Shown piece after piece: positions 7,242 to 7,681 of a stretch of 7,681 bases of DNA. Origin of the DNA: an uncultured Thiotrichaceae bacterium (GTDB lineage: Bacteria; Pseudomonadota; Gammaproteobacteria; Thiotrichales; Thiotrichaceae); assembly GCA_937931765.1 (NCBI GenBank), contig CALHAO010000177.1, positions 1-7,681 of the forward strand, in the 5' to 3' direction. Positions within the stretch are counted from its first letter, which is position 1. Each line of letters starts with the position of its first letter. Made by a program: the position numbers and the translations under genes. The notes beneath the pieces were generated by a model. It did not search any database. It worked only from the letters and a program-made list of their open reading frames with translations, and was not told the DNA's origin.

Positions 7242-7246
7242 CTCCT
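7242..7246 (-). promoter_or_regulatory. Ribosome binding site of the SDR gene
   Basis: AGGAG on the minus strand, 6 bases before the ATG at 7235. It is the strongest Shine-Dalgarno in the window and fixes the dehydrogenase start. Confidence 0.65.
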
Positions 7247-7282
7247 GAACACCAGATAAAAAAAGGGGGAGTGTAACGCGAA

Positions 7283-7681
7283 TCAGGAGCCAGAAGAAGT
7301 GGACGTGTGGCTGAATTGCATCTCATACAGCTTCGCATACCGCCCGGATTGTTTCAACAATTCGCCATGCGTACCCGACTCAACAATACTGCCGCTATCC
7401 ATCACCAGAATACGGTCGGCATTTTCAATGGTCGACAAACGATGTGCGATCATAAATGTGGTGCGCCCATGCAGCAGATGCTCCAGCGCAGACTGAATAT
7501 AACGCTCAGATTCGGTATCCAACGCAGAAGTCGCCTCATCCAGAATCAGAATCGGCGCATCCGCCAGAATAGCGCGGGCAATGGCAATGCGCTGACGTTG
7601 ACCACCGGATAATAGAGAGCCATTATCACCCGCCATTGTATCCATGCCCTGCGGTAACTGTTCAATAAATTCCAGCGCATG
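7283..7681 (-). CDS. msbA: Lipid A export ATP-binding/permease MsbA, C-terminal part (runs off right edge)
   Basis: MsbA is the homodimeric ABC exporter that flips lipid A-core across the inner membrane. The last 133 codons of the nucleotide-binding domain are visible, and the frame is open to the right edge. They read from HALEFIEQLPQG onward, with the ABC signature LLSGGQRQRIAIARA, Walker B plus D-loop ILILDEATSALDTESE, and the H-loop FMIAHRLSTIENAD. The ending GRYAKLYEMQF resembles the MsbA C-terminus, followed by a short Ser/Thr-rich tail. Similarity to E. coli MsbA is close (DTMAGDNGSLLSGGQRQ against DTVIGENGVLLSGGQRQ). Other exporters of this ABC class share these motifs, but the tail, together with lpxK on the same strand, favours MsbA. 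The transmembrane domain and Walker A lie outside the window. Confidence 0.9.
   Translation of the reverse strand, partial: HALEFIEQLPQGMDTMAGDNGSLLSGGQRQRIAIARAILADAPILILDEATSALDTESERYIQSALEHLLHGRTTFMIAHRLSTIENADRILVMDSGSIVESGTHGELLKQSGRYAKLYEMQFSHTSTSSGS

Noticed and set aside
7236..7282. Run of seven T on the minus strand after the msbA stop, as a possible intrinsic terminator
   Set aside because: It is preceded by CCCCC but no GC-rich inverted repeat can be formed directly upstream, so there is no hairpin; read-through into the SDR gene is as likely.

Overview
The window looks like chromosomal DNA from a gammaproteobacterium. MsbA, LpxK and CmoB are all present and resemble the enterobacterial and other gammaproteobacterial forms closely, so the organism is Gram-negative, makes lipid A, and carries the cmo5U wobble tRNA modification. 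Base composition is moderate, with AT-richer stretches in the middle. The genus cannot be read from the sequence. There are no RNA genes, CRISPR arrays, insertion sequences or phage genes.

Layout, read along the minus strand from right to left: the 3' end of msbA (7283-7681, running off the right edge), a YciK-like short-chain dehydrogenase (6441-7235), cmoB (5430-6434), then, after one plus-strand gene, an AspC/TyrB-type aminotransferase (1947-3131), a divergent pdxJ (1176-1910), a PF10014-type 2-oxoglutarate/Fe(II) dioxygenase (456-1148) and the 5' part of lpxK (1-449, running off the left edge). The only plus-strand gene is a P1B-like P-type ATPase (3287-5407). It is divergent from the aminotransferase and convergent with cmoB.

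msbA and lpxK form an adjacent pair in E. coli and many relatives. Here about 6.8 kb holding six other genes lies between them. The left block (aminotransferase, PdxJ-like enzyme, amino-acid-hydroxylase-like dioxygenase) is tightly spaced and runs into lpxK with a 6-base gap, so it looks like one transcription unit. A plausible but unproven reading is a small amino acid modification module. The PdxJ-like enzyme would supply the PLP precursor needed by the aminotransferase. The aminotransferase, using glutamate as donor, would release an amino acid and 2-oxoglutarate, which are the two substrate types used by dioxygenases of this family.

The 155-base divergent intergenic region between the aminotransferase and the ATPase contains a perfect 9-1-9 inverted repeat that looks like an operator. 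The ATPase itself is unusual: its catalytic domains are intact, but the transmembrane CPx metal-binding motif expected of P1B pumps is absent, so its substrate is unclear.
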